NCBI RefSeq assembly: GCF_011305535.1
Contig: NZ_CP049905.1
Coordinates: 124,001 to 188,000 of the forward strand
DNA from: Diaphorobacter sp. HDW4B
Lineage (GTDB): Bacteria > Pseudomonadota > Gammaproteobacteria > Burkholderiales > Burkholderiaceae_C
DNA length: 64,000 bases
Reading direction: 5' to 3'
In this document: piece by piece, positions 26,906-39,544 of the stretch
How positions within the stretch are numbered: the stretch's first letter is position 1
Layout of the letters: the number at the start of each line of letters is the position of its first letter
Made by a program: the position numbers and the translations under genes
The notes under the pieces: model-generated
The model's input: only the letters and a program-made list of their open reading frames with translations
Told to the model about the DNA's origin: nothing
Database searches by the model: none

Positions 26906-26961
26906 ATTGTGGAAGGCGGCGGTGACGAGTGCGTGTCAGCCGGGTGACTTTTTCGTGACGT
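26906..26961 (-). promoter_or_regulatory. Array of four Pho half-sites with -10, before the OlsB-like gene
   Basis: Four minus-strand 7-mers, each exactly 11 bp from the next: ACGTCAC (26955-26961), AAGTCAC (26944-26950), CTGACAC (26933-26939), TCGTCAC (26922-26928). Ten bases later is CACAAT (26906-26911) as -10. The half-sites are less perfect than at pstS and ppk, but phase and distance are the same. The first half-site abuts the glmM stop codon. Confidence 0.55.
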
Positions 26962-28295
26962 CAGCCTGCGCGGGCCACATCGGCCAAAGTTTGCGCGTAG
27001 TGATTGGCGTCATCGGCGCTTTCTGCTTCCACCATCACACGCAACAGCGGTTCGGTGCCGCTGGCGCGGATCAGCACGCGGCCCTGATCTCCGAGGGTCT
27101 GTTCGGCGTCGCGCGTGGCGTCGGCGAGCTTGGTGTTTTGCTTCCAGTCCTGACCGGGTTGCAGGCGCACGTTGAGCAGCACTTGCGGGAACAGCTTCAC
27201 GTCGGCAAGCAGTTGCGGCAGTGTCTTTTCGGCGCGCACGCAAGCCTGCATGACCTGCAGCGCGCTCACGAGGCCGTCGCCGGTCGTGTGCTTGTCGAGC
27301 GCGAGCAGGTGACCCGAGCCTTCGCCGCCGAGCTGCCAGCCGTTCTTGACGAGCTCTTCGAGCACATATCGGTCACCCACCTTGGCGCGCACGAACTGCA
27401 CGCCCTTGCGGCGCAGTGCGACTTCAACGGCCATGTTGGTCATGAGCGTGCCGACAACGCCCGGCACGGACTCACCGCGCGACAGGCGGTCGATGGTCAT
27501 GAGGTACAGCAGCTCGTCGCCGTTGTACAGACGGCCTTGTGCATCGACCATCTGCAGACGGTCGGCATCGCCGTCGAGCGCGATGCCGTAGTGCGCATGG
27601 TTGGCACGCACGGCACGCACGAGCGCGTCGGGATGGGTCGCGCCCACGTCGCGGTTGATGTTGAAGCCGTCAGGCGAGCAGCCGATCGAGATGACTTCCG
27701 CGCCGAGTTCATGGAACACCTTGGGCGCAATGTGATACGCCGCACCGTTGGCCGCATCGACGACGATGCGCAGGCCGCGCAGCGTCAGGTCGTTGGCGAA
27801 GGTGCTCTTGCAGAATTCGATGTAGCGACCGGCGGCATCATCGAGACGCTTGGCCTTGCCGAGCGAGTGCGAGTCGGCCCACACGGGCGGCTCTTCGAGT
27901 GCGGCTTCAACCTGCTCTTCCCAACTGTCGGGCAGCTTGGTGCCACGCGCGGAAAAGAACTTGATGCCATTGTCCTGAAACGCGTTGTGGCTAGCGCTGA
28001 TCACCACGCCAAGGCTGGCGCGTTGCGCGCGCGTGAGGTAGGCCACGCCCGGTGTCGGCAACGGGCCGAGCAGCACGACATCCACGCCTGCGGAGTTGAA
28101 GCCGGATTCGAGCGCGCTCTCCAGCATGTAGCCGGAAATGCGTGTGTCCTTGCCGATCAGCACCGTGGGGCGATCTTCTGTACGACGCAGCACGCGGCCC
28201 ACGGCATGGGCGAGCTTGAGGGCAAAGTCGGGCGTGATCGGAGCGACGCCTACGGTGCCGCGAATTCCATCGGTACCAAAGTAGCGACGTGTCAT
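26961..28295 (-). CDS. glmM: Phosphoglucosamine mutase
   Basis: 444 residues starting [13 protein letters not shown] at ATG 28295, with GGGAG upstream. The active-site phosphoserine is Ser102 in [16 protein letters not shown]; the metal loop reads DGDADR and the sugar loop GEGSGHL. The phosphate-binding loop [11 protein letters not shown] is near the C-terminus. It converts glucosamine-6-phosphate to glucosamine-1-phosphate for peptidoglycan and LPS precursors. The usual partner folP lies 61 bp upstream in the same direction. Confidence 0.97.
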   Translation of the reverse strand: MTRRYFGTDGIRGTVGVAPITPDFALKLAHAVGRVLRRTEDRPTVLIGKDTRISGYMLESALESGFNSAGVDVVLLGPLPTPGVAYLTRAQRASLGVVISASHNAFQDNGIKFFSARGTKLPDSWEEQVEAALEEPPVWADSHSLGKAKRLDDAAGRYIEFCKSTFANDLTLRGLRIVVDAANGAAYHIAPKVFHELGAEVISIGCSPDGFNINRDVGATHPDALVRAVRANHAHYGIALDGDADRLQMVDAQGRLYNGDELLYLMTIDRLSRGESVPGVVGTLMTNMAVEVALRRKGVQFVRAKVGDRYVLEELVKNGWQLGGEGSGHLLALDKHTTGDGLVSALQVMQACVRAEKTLPQLLADVKLFPQVLLNVRLQPGQDWKQNTKLADATRDAEQTLGDQGRVLIRASGTEPLLRVMVEAESADDANHYAQTLADVARAG

Positions 28296-28356
28296 TGTTA
28301 TCTCCCTGTTGCCTGTTTGTGTTGAGTGGGGTGTCTGATTTTTGGAGTTTGCTTCA

Positions 28357-29205
28357 TCAAGCCTGTGCGGGCCGCTCTTGTGCGCGCATCGCCTGCCAGA
28401 CCTTGAGTGCGGCCACCGTGTCGCGCACATCATGCACGCGCACGATGGCCGAGCCGCGTTGCACCGACAGCAGCGCCGCCGCCACGCTGGCGCCAAGTCG
28501 CTGATCGACGGGCAAGCCGGTCACCGCACCCAACGAGGACTTGCGTGACCAGCCCGCAAGCCATGGCAGCGAGGATAGAGCCAGCAGTTCTTTCTGGCGT
28601 GCAAGCAATGCAAAATTCTGCTCCACGGTCTTGCCGAAGCCGGTGCCCGTGTCGAGCACGATGCGCTCGCTCGCCACGCCCTTTTCGCGCAGCAGCTTCA
28701 CCTGCTCGTCCAGAAAGCGCCAGACCTCGTGCACCACATCGCCCGTCATGGTCTGCACCTGCATGGTCTGCGGATCGCGGTGCATGTGCATCAGGCACAC
28801 GCCGCATGTGGAATGCGCAGCGACCGCATCGCGCGCACCCGGCTGACGCAGCGCCCAGATGTCGTTGATGATGTCCGCGCCCTCGTCCAGCGCCGCGCGC
28901 ATGACTTCGGGCTTGTAGGTGTCGATGGACAGCGGAACGCCCAAATCGCGCGCCGCCCGCACCACAGGAATCACACGCGCCAATTCCTCATCCAAAGGAA
29001 CCGCGGGACTGCCCGGCCGCGTGGATTCGCCGCCGATGTCGAGAATGTCCGCGCCCTGCTCGATCAGCGCCTCGCAATGCGCGAGTGCATCCTTGGCGTT
29101 GTCGTGCGTGCCGCCATCCGAGAACGAATCGGGGGTGACGTTGACGATGCCCATCACCTTGGGCTGATTCAGATCGATCTGGAAACGACCGGCTTGCCAG
29201 TACAT
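28357..29205 (-). CDS. folP: Dihydropteroate synthase
   Basis: 282 residues from ATG at 29205. Both pterin-binding signatures are present: [14 protein letters not shown] near 20 and [13 protein letters not shown] near 55. The pABA/sulfonamide site region includes GWSRKSSLG toward the C-terminus. It joins 7,8-dihydropterin pyrophosphate to p-aminobenzoate in folate synthesis. An in-frame upstream codon at 29280 is rejected because it lies inside the ftsH terminator tail. Operon order ftsH-folP-glmM is ancestral in proteobacteria. Confidence 0.95.
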   Translation of the reverse strand: MYWQAGRFQIDLNQPKVMGIVNVTPDSFSDGGTHDNAKDALAHCEALIEQGADILDIGGESTRPGSPAVPLDEELARVIPVVRAARDLGVPLSIDTYKPEVMRAALDEGADIINDIWALRQPGARDAVAAHSTCGVCLMHMHRDPQTMQVQTMTGDVVHEVWRFLDEQVKLLREKGVASERIVLDTGTGFGKTVEQNFALLARQKELLALSSLPWLAGWSRKSSLGAVTGLPVDQRLGASVAAALLSVQRGSAIVRVHDVRDTVAALKVWQAMRAQERPAQA

Positions 29206-29270
29206 ACCTGCTGAAATTCCTTGGGTTGCTTTGTCTTGCCTGAGCGCTGCTGCTTGCGCACCTTGCGCCA

Positions 29271-29301
29271 GAAAGAACAAAGGGGCCCTTGAAGGGCCCC
29301 G
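29271..29301 (-). terminator. Terminator between ftsH and folP
   Basis: Minus strand GGGGCCC-TTCA-AGGGCCCC followed by TTTGTTCTTT. It begins 34 bp after the ftsH stop and should reduce read-through into folP. Confidence 0.75.
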
Positions 29302-29334
29302 TTTGTTGTGTGGGTCAGTGCTGAGTCACTGACT

Positions 29335-31254
29335 TCAAGCCGCTGTGGGCGCCGGGTCGGACTTCACCGGAGTGCCGCCGCCCGAGTTGTTGTCGCCGCC
29401 CGATGGAGGCACGCGTGGTGTCCAGTCCTTGGGAGGACGTGGTGGCTTGCCGGCCATGATGTCGTTGAGTTGCTCTGCATCGATGGTTTCCCATTCGAGC
29501 ATGGCCTTGGCCATGGCATGCATCTTGTCCGAGTTTTCCTCGATCAGCTTGCGTGCCAGGTTGTACTGCTCGTCGATGATGCGGCGCACTTCGACGTCCA
29601 CCTTCTGCATCGTCTCTTCGCTGATGTTGGTGGTCTTGGTCACCGAGCGGCCCAGAAACACTTCACCTTCGTTCTCGGCGTAGACCATCGGGCCCAGTGC
29701 CTCGGACATGCCGTAGCGCATCACCATGTCGCGGGCGATCTGCGTGGCACGCTCGAAGTCGTTGCTGGCTCCGGTGGTCATCTGGTTCATGAACACTTCT
29801 TCAGCGATACGACCACCGAACAGCATGGCGATCTGGTTGAGCATGAACTCCTTGTCGTAGGAGTAACGATCCTGTTCGGGCAGGCTCATCGTCACGCCCA
29901 GCGCACGGCCGCGCGGGATGATGGTGACCTTGTGGACCGGATCGCACTTGGGCAGCAGCTTGCCGATCAGCGCGTGACCCGCTTCGTGGTACGCGGTGTT
30001 ACGGCGCTCTTCCTCGGGCATGACCATCGACTTGCGCTCGGGGCCCATGATGATCTTGTCCTTGGCCTTTTCGAAGTCCTGCATTTCAACGGTGCGCGCG
30101 TTGCGGCGTGCGGCCATCAGGGCAGCTTCGTTGCAGAGGTTCGCCAGATCGGCACCGGACATGCCGGGCGTGCCGCGTGCGATGATCCCGGGGTTCACGT
30201 CCTGACCGACGGGGATCTTGCGCATGTGCACGTTCAGGATCTGCTCGCGGCCACGGATGTCGGGCAGCGTCACATAGACCTGACGGTCGAAACGACCTGG
30301 GCGCAGCAGAGCGGCATCCAGAATGTCGGGACGGTTGGTCGCAGCCACCACGATCACGCCGAGGTTGGTTTCAAAGCCGTCCATCTCGACCAGCATCTGG
30401 TTCAGCGTCTGTTCACGCTCGTCGTTGCCGCCGCCGAGGCCAGCACCACGCTGACGACCCACGGCGTCGATTTCGTCGATGAAGATGATGCATGGCGCAT
30501 TCTTCTTGGCGTTCTCGAACATGTCGCGCACGCGGGCAGCACCCACGCCGACGAACATTTCAACGAAGTCGGAACCCGAGATCGAGAAAAACGGCACCTT
30601 GGCTTCGCCAGCAATCGACTTGGCGAGCAGCGTCTTGCCGGTGCCTGGAGGGCCGACCAGCAGCAGACCGCGAGGAATGCGACCGCCGAGCTTCTGGAAC
30701 TTGTTGGGGTCCTTCAGGAAGTCGACGACTTCCTTGACTTCTTCCTTGGCTTCGTCGCAACCAGCCACGTCCGCAAACGTGACGGTGTTGTTGTTCTCGT
30801 CGAGCATGCGGGCCTTGGACTTGCCGAAGCTGAACGCCCCGCCCTTGCCACCGCCCTGCATCTGTCGCATGAAGTAGACCCACACGCCGATCAGCAGCAG
30901 CATCGGGCCCCAGCTCACGAGCAGGGTCATCAGCAGCGAACCTTCTTCGCGTGGCTTCACGTCGAACTTGACGTTGTTGTTGATCAGGTCACCCACCAGA
31001 CCGCGGTCCAGATAGGTGGCTGTCGTGCGGATCTTGCGATCATCGCTGGTCACGGCCACGACTTCAGTGCCGCCGGGGCTTTCCTGAATGGTGGCGCTCT
31101 TGATGCGACCGTCACGGACCTGCGTGAGGAAGTCCGAATAGCCGACCGTGCCAGCACCAGCGCCGGAACGGGTGTCAAACTGTTTGAACACCGTAAACAG
31201 CACCATGGCGATCACGAGCCATACGGCGACTTTTGAAAACCACTGATTGTTCAA
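29335..31254 (-). CDS. ftsH: ATP-dependent zinc metalloprotease FtsH
   Basis: 639 residues. Two N-terminal membrane helices (about 5-22 and 100-120) flank a periplasmic domain. The AAA+ domain has Walker A GPPGTGKT near 200, Walker [12 protein letters not shown] and the second region of homology ([19 protein letters not shown]). The zinc site HEAGH is near 424. It degrades membrane and regulatory proteins, including LpxC and the heat-shock sigma factor in E. coli. The tail is Pro/Gly-rich. A heat-shock-like promoter is seen upstream. The neighbour rlmE has the same direction, 187 bp away. Confidence 0.98.
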   Translation of the reverse strand: MNNQWFSKVAVWLVIAMVLFTVFKQFDTRSGAGAGTVGYSDFLTQVRDGRIKSATIQESPGGTEVVAVTSDDRKIRTTATYLDRGLVGDLINNNVKFDVKPREEGSLLMTLLVSWGPMLLLIGVWVYFMRQMQGGGKGGAFSFGKSKARMLDENNNTVTFADVAGCDEAKEEVKEVVDFLKDPNKFQKLGGRIPRGLLLVGPPGTGKTLLAKSIAGEAKVPFFSISGSDFVEMFVGVGAARVRDMFENAKKNAPCIIFIDEIDAVGRQRGAGLGGGNDEREQTLNQMLVEMDGFETNLGVIVVAATNRPDILDAALLRPGRFDRQVYVTLPDIRGREQILNVHMRKIPVGQDVNPGIIARGTPGMSGADLANLCNEAALMAARRNARTVEMQDFEKAKDKIIMGPERKSMVMPEEERRNTAYHEAGHALIGKLLPKCDPVHKVTIIPRGRALGVTMSLPEQDRYSYDKEFMLNQIAMLFGGRIAEEVFMNQMTTGASNDFERATQIARDMVMRYGMSEALGPMVYAENEGEVFLGRSVTKTTNISEETMQKVDVEVRRIIDEQYNLARKLIEENSDKMHAMAKAMLEWETIDAEQLNDIMAGKPPRPPKDWTPRVPPSGGDNNSGGGTPVKSDPAPTAA

Positions 31255-31322
31255 GCGGAGCTCCAGATTCTAAAAATATTGAACAACTGTGACCTATACC
31301 AGTCACAAAATTGCTCTAGCGC

Positions 31323-31349
31323 ATTTGGGGAACATTTTAGACTTTTCAA
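31323..31349 (-). promoter_or_regulatory. Heat-shock (sigma-32-like) promoter of ftsH
   Basis: Minus strand TTGAAA (31344-31349), 13 bases, then CCCCAAAT (31323-31330). This is close to the sigma-32 consensus CTTGAAA-N(11-16)-CCCCATNT. It lies about 70 bp before the ftsH start, and ftsH is a heat-shock gene in E. coli. Confidence 0.55.
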
Positions 31350-31441
31350 CGGTGTTGCCCATCCGATTTACCCCACCGAAAGCCATGGACACCCCCATAA
31401 AGGGGTATTAATGACCCCGTCGAGGTCATTTCACGCCTTTT

Positions 31442-32101
31442 TCAGGTCTTTTTCAAGCCAATGCCCACGAGGAAAGTCTCGGAAGACTTGTCGCGCGACG
31501 CCTTGGGCTTGACGGGCTTGACCACCTTGAAGGTGTCCCGAAACAGCTGCACGAGCTGGGTGTAGCCGCTGCCGTGGAACAGCTTGACCACCAGCGCGCC
31601 ATCGGGCTTGAGGTGGTTCACCGAAAAATCGACGGCCAGCTCGACCAGATGCGAGATGCGCGCAGCGTCAGTCGACTCTATGCCCGAAAGATTGGGCGCC
31701 ATGTCGGACACCACCACATCCACAGGACGGCCACCCACGGCCTCCTGCAGTTGTGCGAGCACGGCTTCCTCGCGGAAATCGCCCTGAATGTACTGAACGC
31801 CCTCGATGGGCTCCATCGGCAGCAGGTCGAGGCCGATGATCGTGCCGTTGAGCTCGCCCACCGCCGCACCCGAAGGCGAGAGGCGACGGCGCGCATACTG
31901 GCTCCACGCTCCGGGCGTGCAGCCCAGGTCCACCACGATATGACCGGGACGGAGCAGGCTGAACTGCTCGTCGATTTCCTTGAGCTTGTAGGCTGCACGG
32001 GCGCGATAGCCCTCCTTGCCCGCCAGTTTCACGTAGGGGTCATGGATGTGCTCATTGAGCCAGGCCTTGTTGACCTTCTTGCTTTTGGTTTGAACTTTCA
32101 T
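31442..32101 (-). CDS. rlmE: 23S rRNA (uridine-2'-O-)-methyltransferase RlmE
   Basis: 219 residues with SAM motif [15 protein letters not shown] near 58 and the K-D-K-E catalytic set: Lys near 38 ([11 protein letters not shown]), Asp in [11 protein letters not shown], Lys in [12 protein letters not shown], Glu in SSETFLVG. It methylates U2552 in helix 92 of 23S rRNA, a heat-induced function in E. coli (FtsJ/RrmJ). It is divergent from yhbY, 135 bp apart, and upstream of ftsH, as in many proteobacteria. Confidence 0.97.
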   Translation of the reverse strand: MKVQTKSKKVNKAWLNEHIHDPYVKLAGKEGYRARAAYKLKEIDEQFSLLRPGHIVVDLGCTPGAWSQYARRRLSPSGAAVGELNGTIIGLDLLPMEPIEGVQYIQGDFREEAVLAQLQEAVGGRPVDVVVSDMAPNLSGIESTDAARISHLVELAVDFSVNHLKPDGALVVKLFHGSGYTQLVQLFRDTFKVVKPVKPKASRDKSSETFLVGIGLKKT

Positions 32102-32236
32102 ACTCTGTCCGACGTTGATGTCGGCCGCAGCTGCATGGGTCGCTTCAACAGGTTCCGCCCGAAATTGGGCCTGTCAGCGAATGCAGAATCTTTCATTCTC
32201 AAGGCAAACTTCGCACTCACAGGGATAATACGGGTT

Positions 32237-32710
32237 ATGCCTCAAATTCAACTCACTCCGACCGAGCGTCGCGAACACCGCGCCAACGCCCACCACCTCG
32301 ACCCTGTGGTCATGATTGGTGGCGATGGCCTGACTCCCGGCGTTCAAAAGGAGATTGACGCTGCGCTCAACGCGCACGGCCTGATCAAGGTCCGCGTCTT
32401 CAACGATGACCGCGCAGCACGCGATGAAATGTACCAGCAACTGGCTGACACTTTGAACGCCGCGCCTATTCAGCACATCGGCAAGCTGCTGGTGCTGTGG
32501 CGTCCTCAGGCCGAAAAGGCCAAGCAGGTCGACGAAGGCCGCATGCCCGGCCCACGCGACGTGAAGGTGCTCAAGTACAGCACGCGTGGCGGCCAGAAGC
32601 CCGAAGTCAAGCAGATCCGCGTTCTGGGCAACCAGCGCCTGACCGCCGGCGGCCAGGTCAAGCGCGCCAAGCCGAAGATGAAGTCGGTGAAAAAAGGCCA
32701 CAACGACTGA
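32237..32710 (+). CDS. yhbY: CRS1/YhbY-type ribosome assembly RNA-binding protein
   Basis: 157 residues starting MPQIQLTPTERREHRANAHHLDPVVMIG. The CRM fold (residues about 1-95) contains the GxxG-like loop region and GLIKVRV. E. coli YhbY has 97 residues and binds pre-50S particles. Here about 60 extra residues follow, basic and Gly-rich (RAKPKMKSVKKGHND at the end), probably an RNA-binding tail. It is divergent from rlmE, so two rRNA-maturation genes share one promoter region. Confidence 0.92.
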   Translation: MPQIQLTPTERREHRANAHHLDPVVMIGGDGLTPGVQKEIDAALNAHGLIKVRVFNDDRAARDEMYQQLADTLNAAPIQHIGKLLVLWRPQAEKAKQVDEGRMPGPRDVKVLKYSTRGGQKPEVKQIRVLGNQRLTAGGQVKRAKPKMKSVKKGHND

Positions 32711-32777
32711 TGATTCGACTGACGATCCGCCCGCAAGGATGGATTGATTGACTTCTTCTCGCACGACCATCGCTGAC

Positions 32778-33557
32778 ATGTCCACAAACACCGCGCAAGC
32801 CGCGCAGCAGCGCCACATCATCTGCATGAAGTGGGGCACGAAATACGGCCCGGAGTACGTCAACCGGCTCTACGCCATGGTGCGCCGTCACCTGACGGGC
32901 GACTTCAATTTCGTCTGCCTGACCGACAACACCGAAGGCCTTCGCCCCGAGGTGGAGTGCCATCCGATTCCGGACATCAACTTCAACCTCGCTCCGGGCG
33001 AGCCCGACCGCGCGTGGAAGAAGCTCACCACGTTCGAGGCCGACCTGTACGGCCTGCGCGGCACGGCGTTGTTTCTGGACATCGACATCGTGATCGTCGG
33101 CAGTCTGGATGATTTCTTCACCCAGCCCGGCCAGTTCCTGATCATCAAGGACTACCCCCGCTTCTGGCGCAACAACGCCAAGCGCATCGTCGGAAATTCC
33201 TCGGTGTACCGCTTCGAACTGGGCGCGCACCCGGACGTGCTCGAATACTTCCGCAAGCACTCGCAGGAGATGCGCGCCCAGTACCGCAACGAGCAGGAAT
33301 ACCTTTCGCACTTCCTGAACAAGCAGGGCAAGTTGTCGTACTGGCCCGCCGCGTGGTGCCCGAGCTTCAAATACGCCTGCATTCCCGCCTGGCCGACCAA
33401 CTACTGGACCGAACCCGTGCCGCCCAAGGACGCACGCATCGTGATCTTCCACGGTGAATGCAATCCGCCGGATGCACTGGCCGGACGTCGCAACAAGCGA
33501 TTCCGCCATATCCAGCCCGCCAAGTGGGTGGCCAAGGAGTGGGCACAGCTGGCCTGA
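32778..33557 (+). CDS. Glycosyltransferase-like protein (GT8-type fold suspected)
   Basis: 259 residues from ATG at 32778; a TTG ten codons upstream is possible. After a short Ala/Gln start comes IICMKWGTKYGPEYVNRLYAMV, then NFVCLTDNTEGL and, near residue 105, a hydrophobic strand ending in LFLDIDIVIVGSLD. That is the position and form of a DxD metal/nucleotide-sugar motif in GT-A enzymes. The C-terminal half has FHGECNPPDAL, a conserved His region. Acceptor and sugar are unknown. It is 67 bp after yhbY and ends in a strong terminator. Confidence 0.7.
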   Translation: MSTNTAQAAQQRHIICMKWGTKYGPEYVNRLYAMVRRHLTGDFNFVCLTDNTEGLRPEVECHPIPDINFNLAPGEPDRAWKKLTTFEADLYGLRGTALFLDIDIVIVGSLDDFFTQPGQFLIIKDYPRFWRNNAKRIVGNSSVYRFELGAHPDVLEYFRKHSQEMRAQYRNEQEYLSHFLNKQGKLSYWPAAWCPSFKYACIPAWPTNYWTEPVPPKDARIVIFHGECNPPDALAGRRNKRFRHIQPAKWVAKEWAQLA

Positions 33558-33583
33558 TCACAGCAACTGATCACCCCAAAAAC

Positions 33584-33618
33584 AAAGGCGCTGCCTCCAT
33601 CGAGGTCAGCGCCTTTTT
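33584..33618 (+). terminator. Strong terminator after the glycosyltransferase-like gene
   Basis: AAAGGCGCTGCCTC (33584-33597) pairs with GAGGTCAGCGCCTTT (33602-33616) with one bulged T and a T tail. It also reads as a stem on the other strand, 35 bp after the DUF4149 gene, so it probably serves both. Confidence 0.88.
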
Positions 33619-33652
33619 CGCGCACGAATGAACGAGCGAAAGAACAGTGGCG

Positions 33653-34069
33653 TCAGTGGTTCTGACGCTTGGACAGCTTCCACAGCAGCATGGCCGCACA
33701 CAGCCACTGCAGCACATACATGATGCTGCCGACGCTGTGCCAGAGCTTCAAATCCTGCCGCGCGACGATGCGAGGCGACACGCCGTATTGCACCAGCAAC
33801 GCGAGCAGCATGCCGCCGATGACCAGCATCAGGCCGCTCTGCGCCCAGTCTTCGATCTTTTCGGCGTGACGGCGCTTGCTCAGAATGAGCAGCGCCAAGC
33901 AGCAGCCGACGGAAATCCAGGTCTGCGCCGCAAACAGCTTGGCAGCCATGTTGCCCGCCATCGTGGGATTGCCCAGATGGGCGAACAGCATGGGCACCGC
34001 CATGAAGCCGATGGCTGAGAGGCTGCCCCACCACAGGGCTGCGGCGAGTACGGGCAGGCGTTCAAACAT
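33653..34069 (-). CDS. DUF4149 (TMEM205-like) membrane protein
   Basis: 138 residues with four membrane helices. It starts MFERLPVLAAALWWGSLSAIGFMAVPMLFAHLG, the DUF4149 pattern with conserved small residues and FAHLGNPTMAG. A basic cytoplasmic loop (SKRRHAEKIEDW) separates helices 2 and 3. Function is unknown in bacteria. It lies 30 bp downstream of greA in the same direction, a common arrangement in Burkholderiales. Confidence 0.85.
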   Translation of the reverse strand: MFERLPVLAAALWWGSLSAIGFMAVPMLFAHLGNPTMAGNMAAKLFAAQTWISVGCCLALLILSKRRHAEKIEDWAQSGLMLVIGGMLLALLVQYGVSPRIVARQDLKLWHSVGSIMYVLQWLCAAMLLWKLSKRQNH

Positions 34070-34099
34070 GGCGGTTGTCGCTCTTCAAAGCGGGAGAAA

Positions 34100-34576
34100 T
34101 CAGATGTAGCGAACGCCGACCACTTCGTAGCGGCGCTCGCCACCGGGGGCCACCACCACGGCGGTATCGCCCTCTTCCTTGCCGATCAACGCGCGGGCGA
34201 TCGGGCTGGAAACGTTGATCAGGCCATGCTTCAGGTCGGCTTCGTCTTCACCGACGATCTGGTAGGTCACAGCGTCGCCGGAGTCTTCATCTTCCAGATC
34301 GACCGTGGCGCCAAACACCACCTTGCCGCCGGCATCCACCTGCGTCGGATCGATGATCTGTGCTGCGGAGAGCTTGCCCTCCACCTCCAGAATGCGGCCT
34401 TCGATGAAGCCCTGACGATCCTTGGCGGCTTCGTATTCAGCGTTTTCGCTCAAGTCACCCTGTGCGCGTGCTTCGGCGATGGCCTGAACAATCGCTGGAC
34501 GCTCCACCGATTTGAGTTGCTTGAGTTCAGCTCTGAGTTTTTCCGCGCCGCGCGCGGTGATTGGGATAGTGGCCAT
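34100..34576 (-). CDS. greA: Transcription elongation factor GreA
   Basis: 158 residues. The N-terminal coiled coil carries the acidic tip [20 protein letters not shown] (about 36-55), whose Asp/Glu residues enter the polymerase secondary channel to stimulate transcript cleavage. The C-terminal globular domain ends with [27 protein letters not shown] precedes ATG. It follows carB in the same direction but is separated by a terminator. Confidence 0.98.
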   Translation of the reverse strand: MATIPITARGAEKLRAELKQLKSVERPAIVQAIAEARAQGDLSENAEYEAAKDRQGFIEGRILEVEGKLSAAQIIDPTQVDAGGKVVFGATVDLEDEDSGDAVTYQIVGEDEADLKHGLINVSSPIARALIGKEEGDTAVVVAPGGERRYEVVGVRYI

Positions 34577-34723
34577 AGTTCCGACTCCGTACTGTCCGTC
34601 TATATCTATCTGTTGTCTGTTGATTCTTTGGCATACGCACTGCGCCAGACCATCGGTCTTGCGGCACAGGCGAGAAATACGAGATGGTCAATGAATGACC
34701 AACGGGAACATCCCATCAACACC

Positions 34724-34759
34724 CCAAAAGCAAACCGCCGCGCGTTGCCGTGCGGCGGT
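34724..34759 (-). terminator. Terminator after carB
   Basis: An 11-bp stem, ACCGCCGCGCG (34734-34744) with CGTGCGGCGGT (34749-34759), one wobble pair and a 4-base loop. On the minus strand it is followed by TTTGCTTTT. It lies 85 bp past the carB stop and before greA. Confidence 0.8.
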
Positions 34760-34844
34760 CTTTCATTTCAGGAGCATTATGCCGGTTTTGCGCCAGCTGT
34801 CAGCCCCCAAATAACCCGCTGCTCTGGTGGAGCAGCGCTTGCGT

Positions 34845-38089
<3,245 letters not shown>

Positions 38090-38090
<1 letters not shown>

Positions 38091-39265
38091 TATTTGTTCT
38101 CCTTGGCCTTGGCCATCAATGCCGTGAAGCGGTCAAACAGGTATCCGATATCGTGCGGGCCGGGCGATGCCTCAGGGTGACCCTGGAAGCAGAACGCAGG
38201 CTTGTCCTTGTGTTCGAGGCCTTGCAGCGTGCCGTCGAACAGGCTGATGTGCGTGGCGCGCAGGTTGGCGGGCAGCGTGTCCAGTTCCACCGCAAAGCCG
38301 TGGTTCTGGCTGGTGATGCTCACGCGGCCGTTGTCCAGATCCTTCACGGGATGGTTTGCGCCGTGGTGGCTGTTGTCCATCTTGAAGGTCTTGGCACCGG
38401 CGGCCAGCGCCATGATCTGGTGACCCAGGCAGATGCCGAAAGTGGGCTTGCCCGATTCCACGATTTCCTTGACGGCAGCAATCGCGTATTCGCAAGGTGC
38501 TGGGTCGCCAGGGCCGTTGGAGAGGAACACGCCATCGGGATTCATCGCGAGCACGTCCTTGGCGGGCGTCTCGGCAGGAACCACGGTCAGCGCGCAGCCG
38601 CGTTCGGCCAGCATGCGCAGAATGTTCTTCTTCACGCCGAAGTCGTATGCCACAACCTTGAAGCGCGGTGCAGTCTGCTTGCCGTAGCCTTCGCCCAGCA
38701 CCCACTCGGATTCGTCCCACGTGTAATTCTTGGTGGTGGAGACGACCTTTGCGAGGTCCAGACCCTTCATGCTCGGCGCAGCCTTGGCGGCAGCCACAGC
38801 TTCGGCAATGCGCGCATCGGTCACCGCTTCGCCCACGGCGAGGCCGACGATGGCACCGTTCTGCGCACCCTTGTCACGCAGCAGGCGCGTGAGCTTGCGG
38901 GTATCCACATTGGCAATCGCCACGGTGTTTTCGCGGATGAGGTAATCGCTGAGCGTGGACTCAGAGCGGAAGTTGCTGGCAAGCAGCGGCAGGTTCTTGA
39001 TGATCAGACCGGCTGCATGGATCTTGTCGGCTTCGACGTCTTCGGAATTCACACCGTAGTTACCGATATGCGGATACGTCAGGGTGACGATCTGCTGGCA
39101 GTAGCTGGGGTCGGTGAGAATTTCCTGGTAACCGGTCAGCGAGGTGTTGAACACCACTTCGCCGACCGTGGTGCCGGTGGCACCAATCGAATTGCCAATA
39201 AAGACCGTGCCGTCTGCGAGCGCCAGAATGGCGGATGGGAAGGTTCCCTTGAGAGACAAAAGCAC
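38090..39265 (-). CDS. carA: Carbamoyl-phosphate synthase small subunit (glutamine amidotransferase)
   Basis: 391 residues from GTG at 39265, with GGAGAA 6 bases upstream. N-terminal domain reads [34 protein letters not shown]. The class I amidotransferase domain has the nucleophile Cys in [13 protein letters not shown] and the His/Glu pair in [13 protein letters not shown]. It hydrolyses glutamine and channels ammonia to CarB. The 120-base leader after a TATAAT hexamer contains short hairpins, but no recognised riboswitch. Confidence 0.98.
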
Positions 39266-39391
39266 TGGGTTCTCCGAATGGTTACGGGTCGCCCGGGAGC
39301 CTGCGGAAGTGTCGTTGACACGTCCTGCGGACTACTGCGTTGAATGAGTTGCTTTGGTGCGGCCGGGCGACTGATTTCTGGAAAGCCGCCA

Positions 39392-39397
39392 ATTATA
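39392..39397 (-). promoter_or_regulatory. Candidate -10 (TATAAT) of the carAB promoter
   Basis: Perfect TATAAT on the minus strand, about 125 bases before the carA GTG. The -35 region (GATCAG at 17-bp spacing) is poor, so an activator or another start site is possible. Confidence 0.35.
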
Positions 39398-39544
39398 GCG
39401 CGCTGGGATTAACCCTGATCACGAGCCCCACGACGCACTCTGAAAAGAGCCGCCGCCAACAAGGTCACTTTTCGCCCTTACGTAGTTTTCAATGGCATGA
39501 TGTCAGGTTTTTCGCCCGAAGATTGAAAGACAATCTCGGTCACC

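Noticed and set aside
32713-32777. TTG start at 32748 for the glycosyltransferase-like gene
   Set aside because: It adds ten residues with no ribosome-binding site; ATG at 32778 is simpler, although upstream signals are weak for both.
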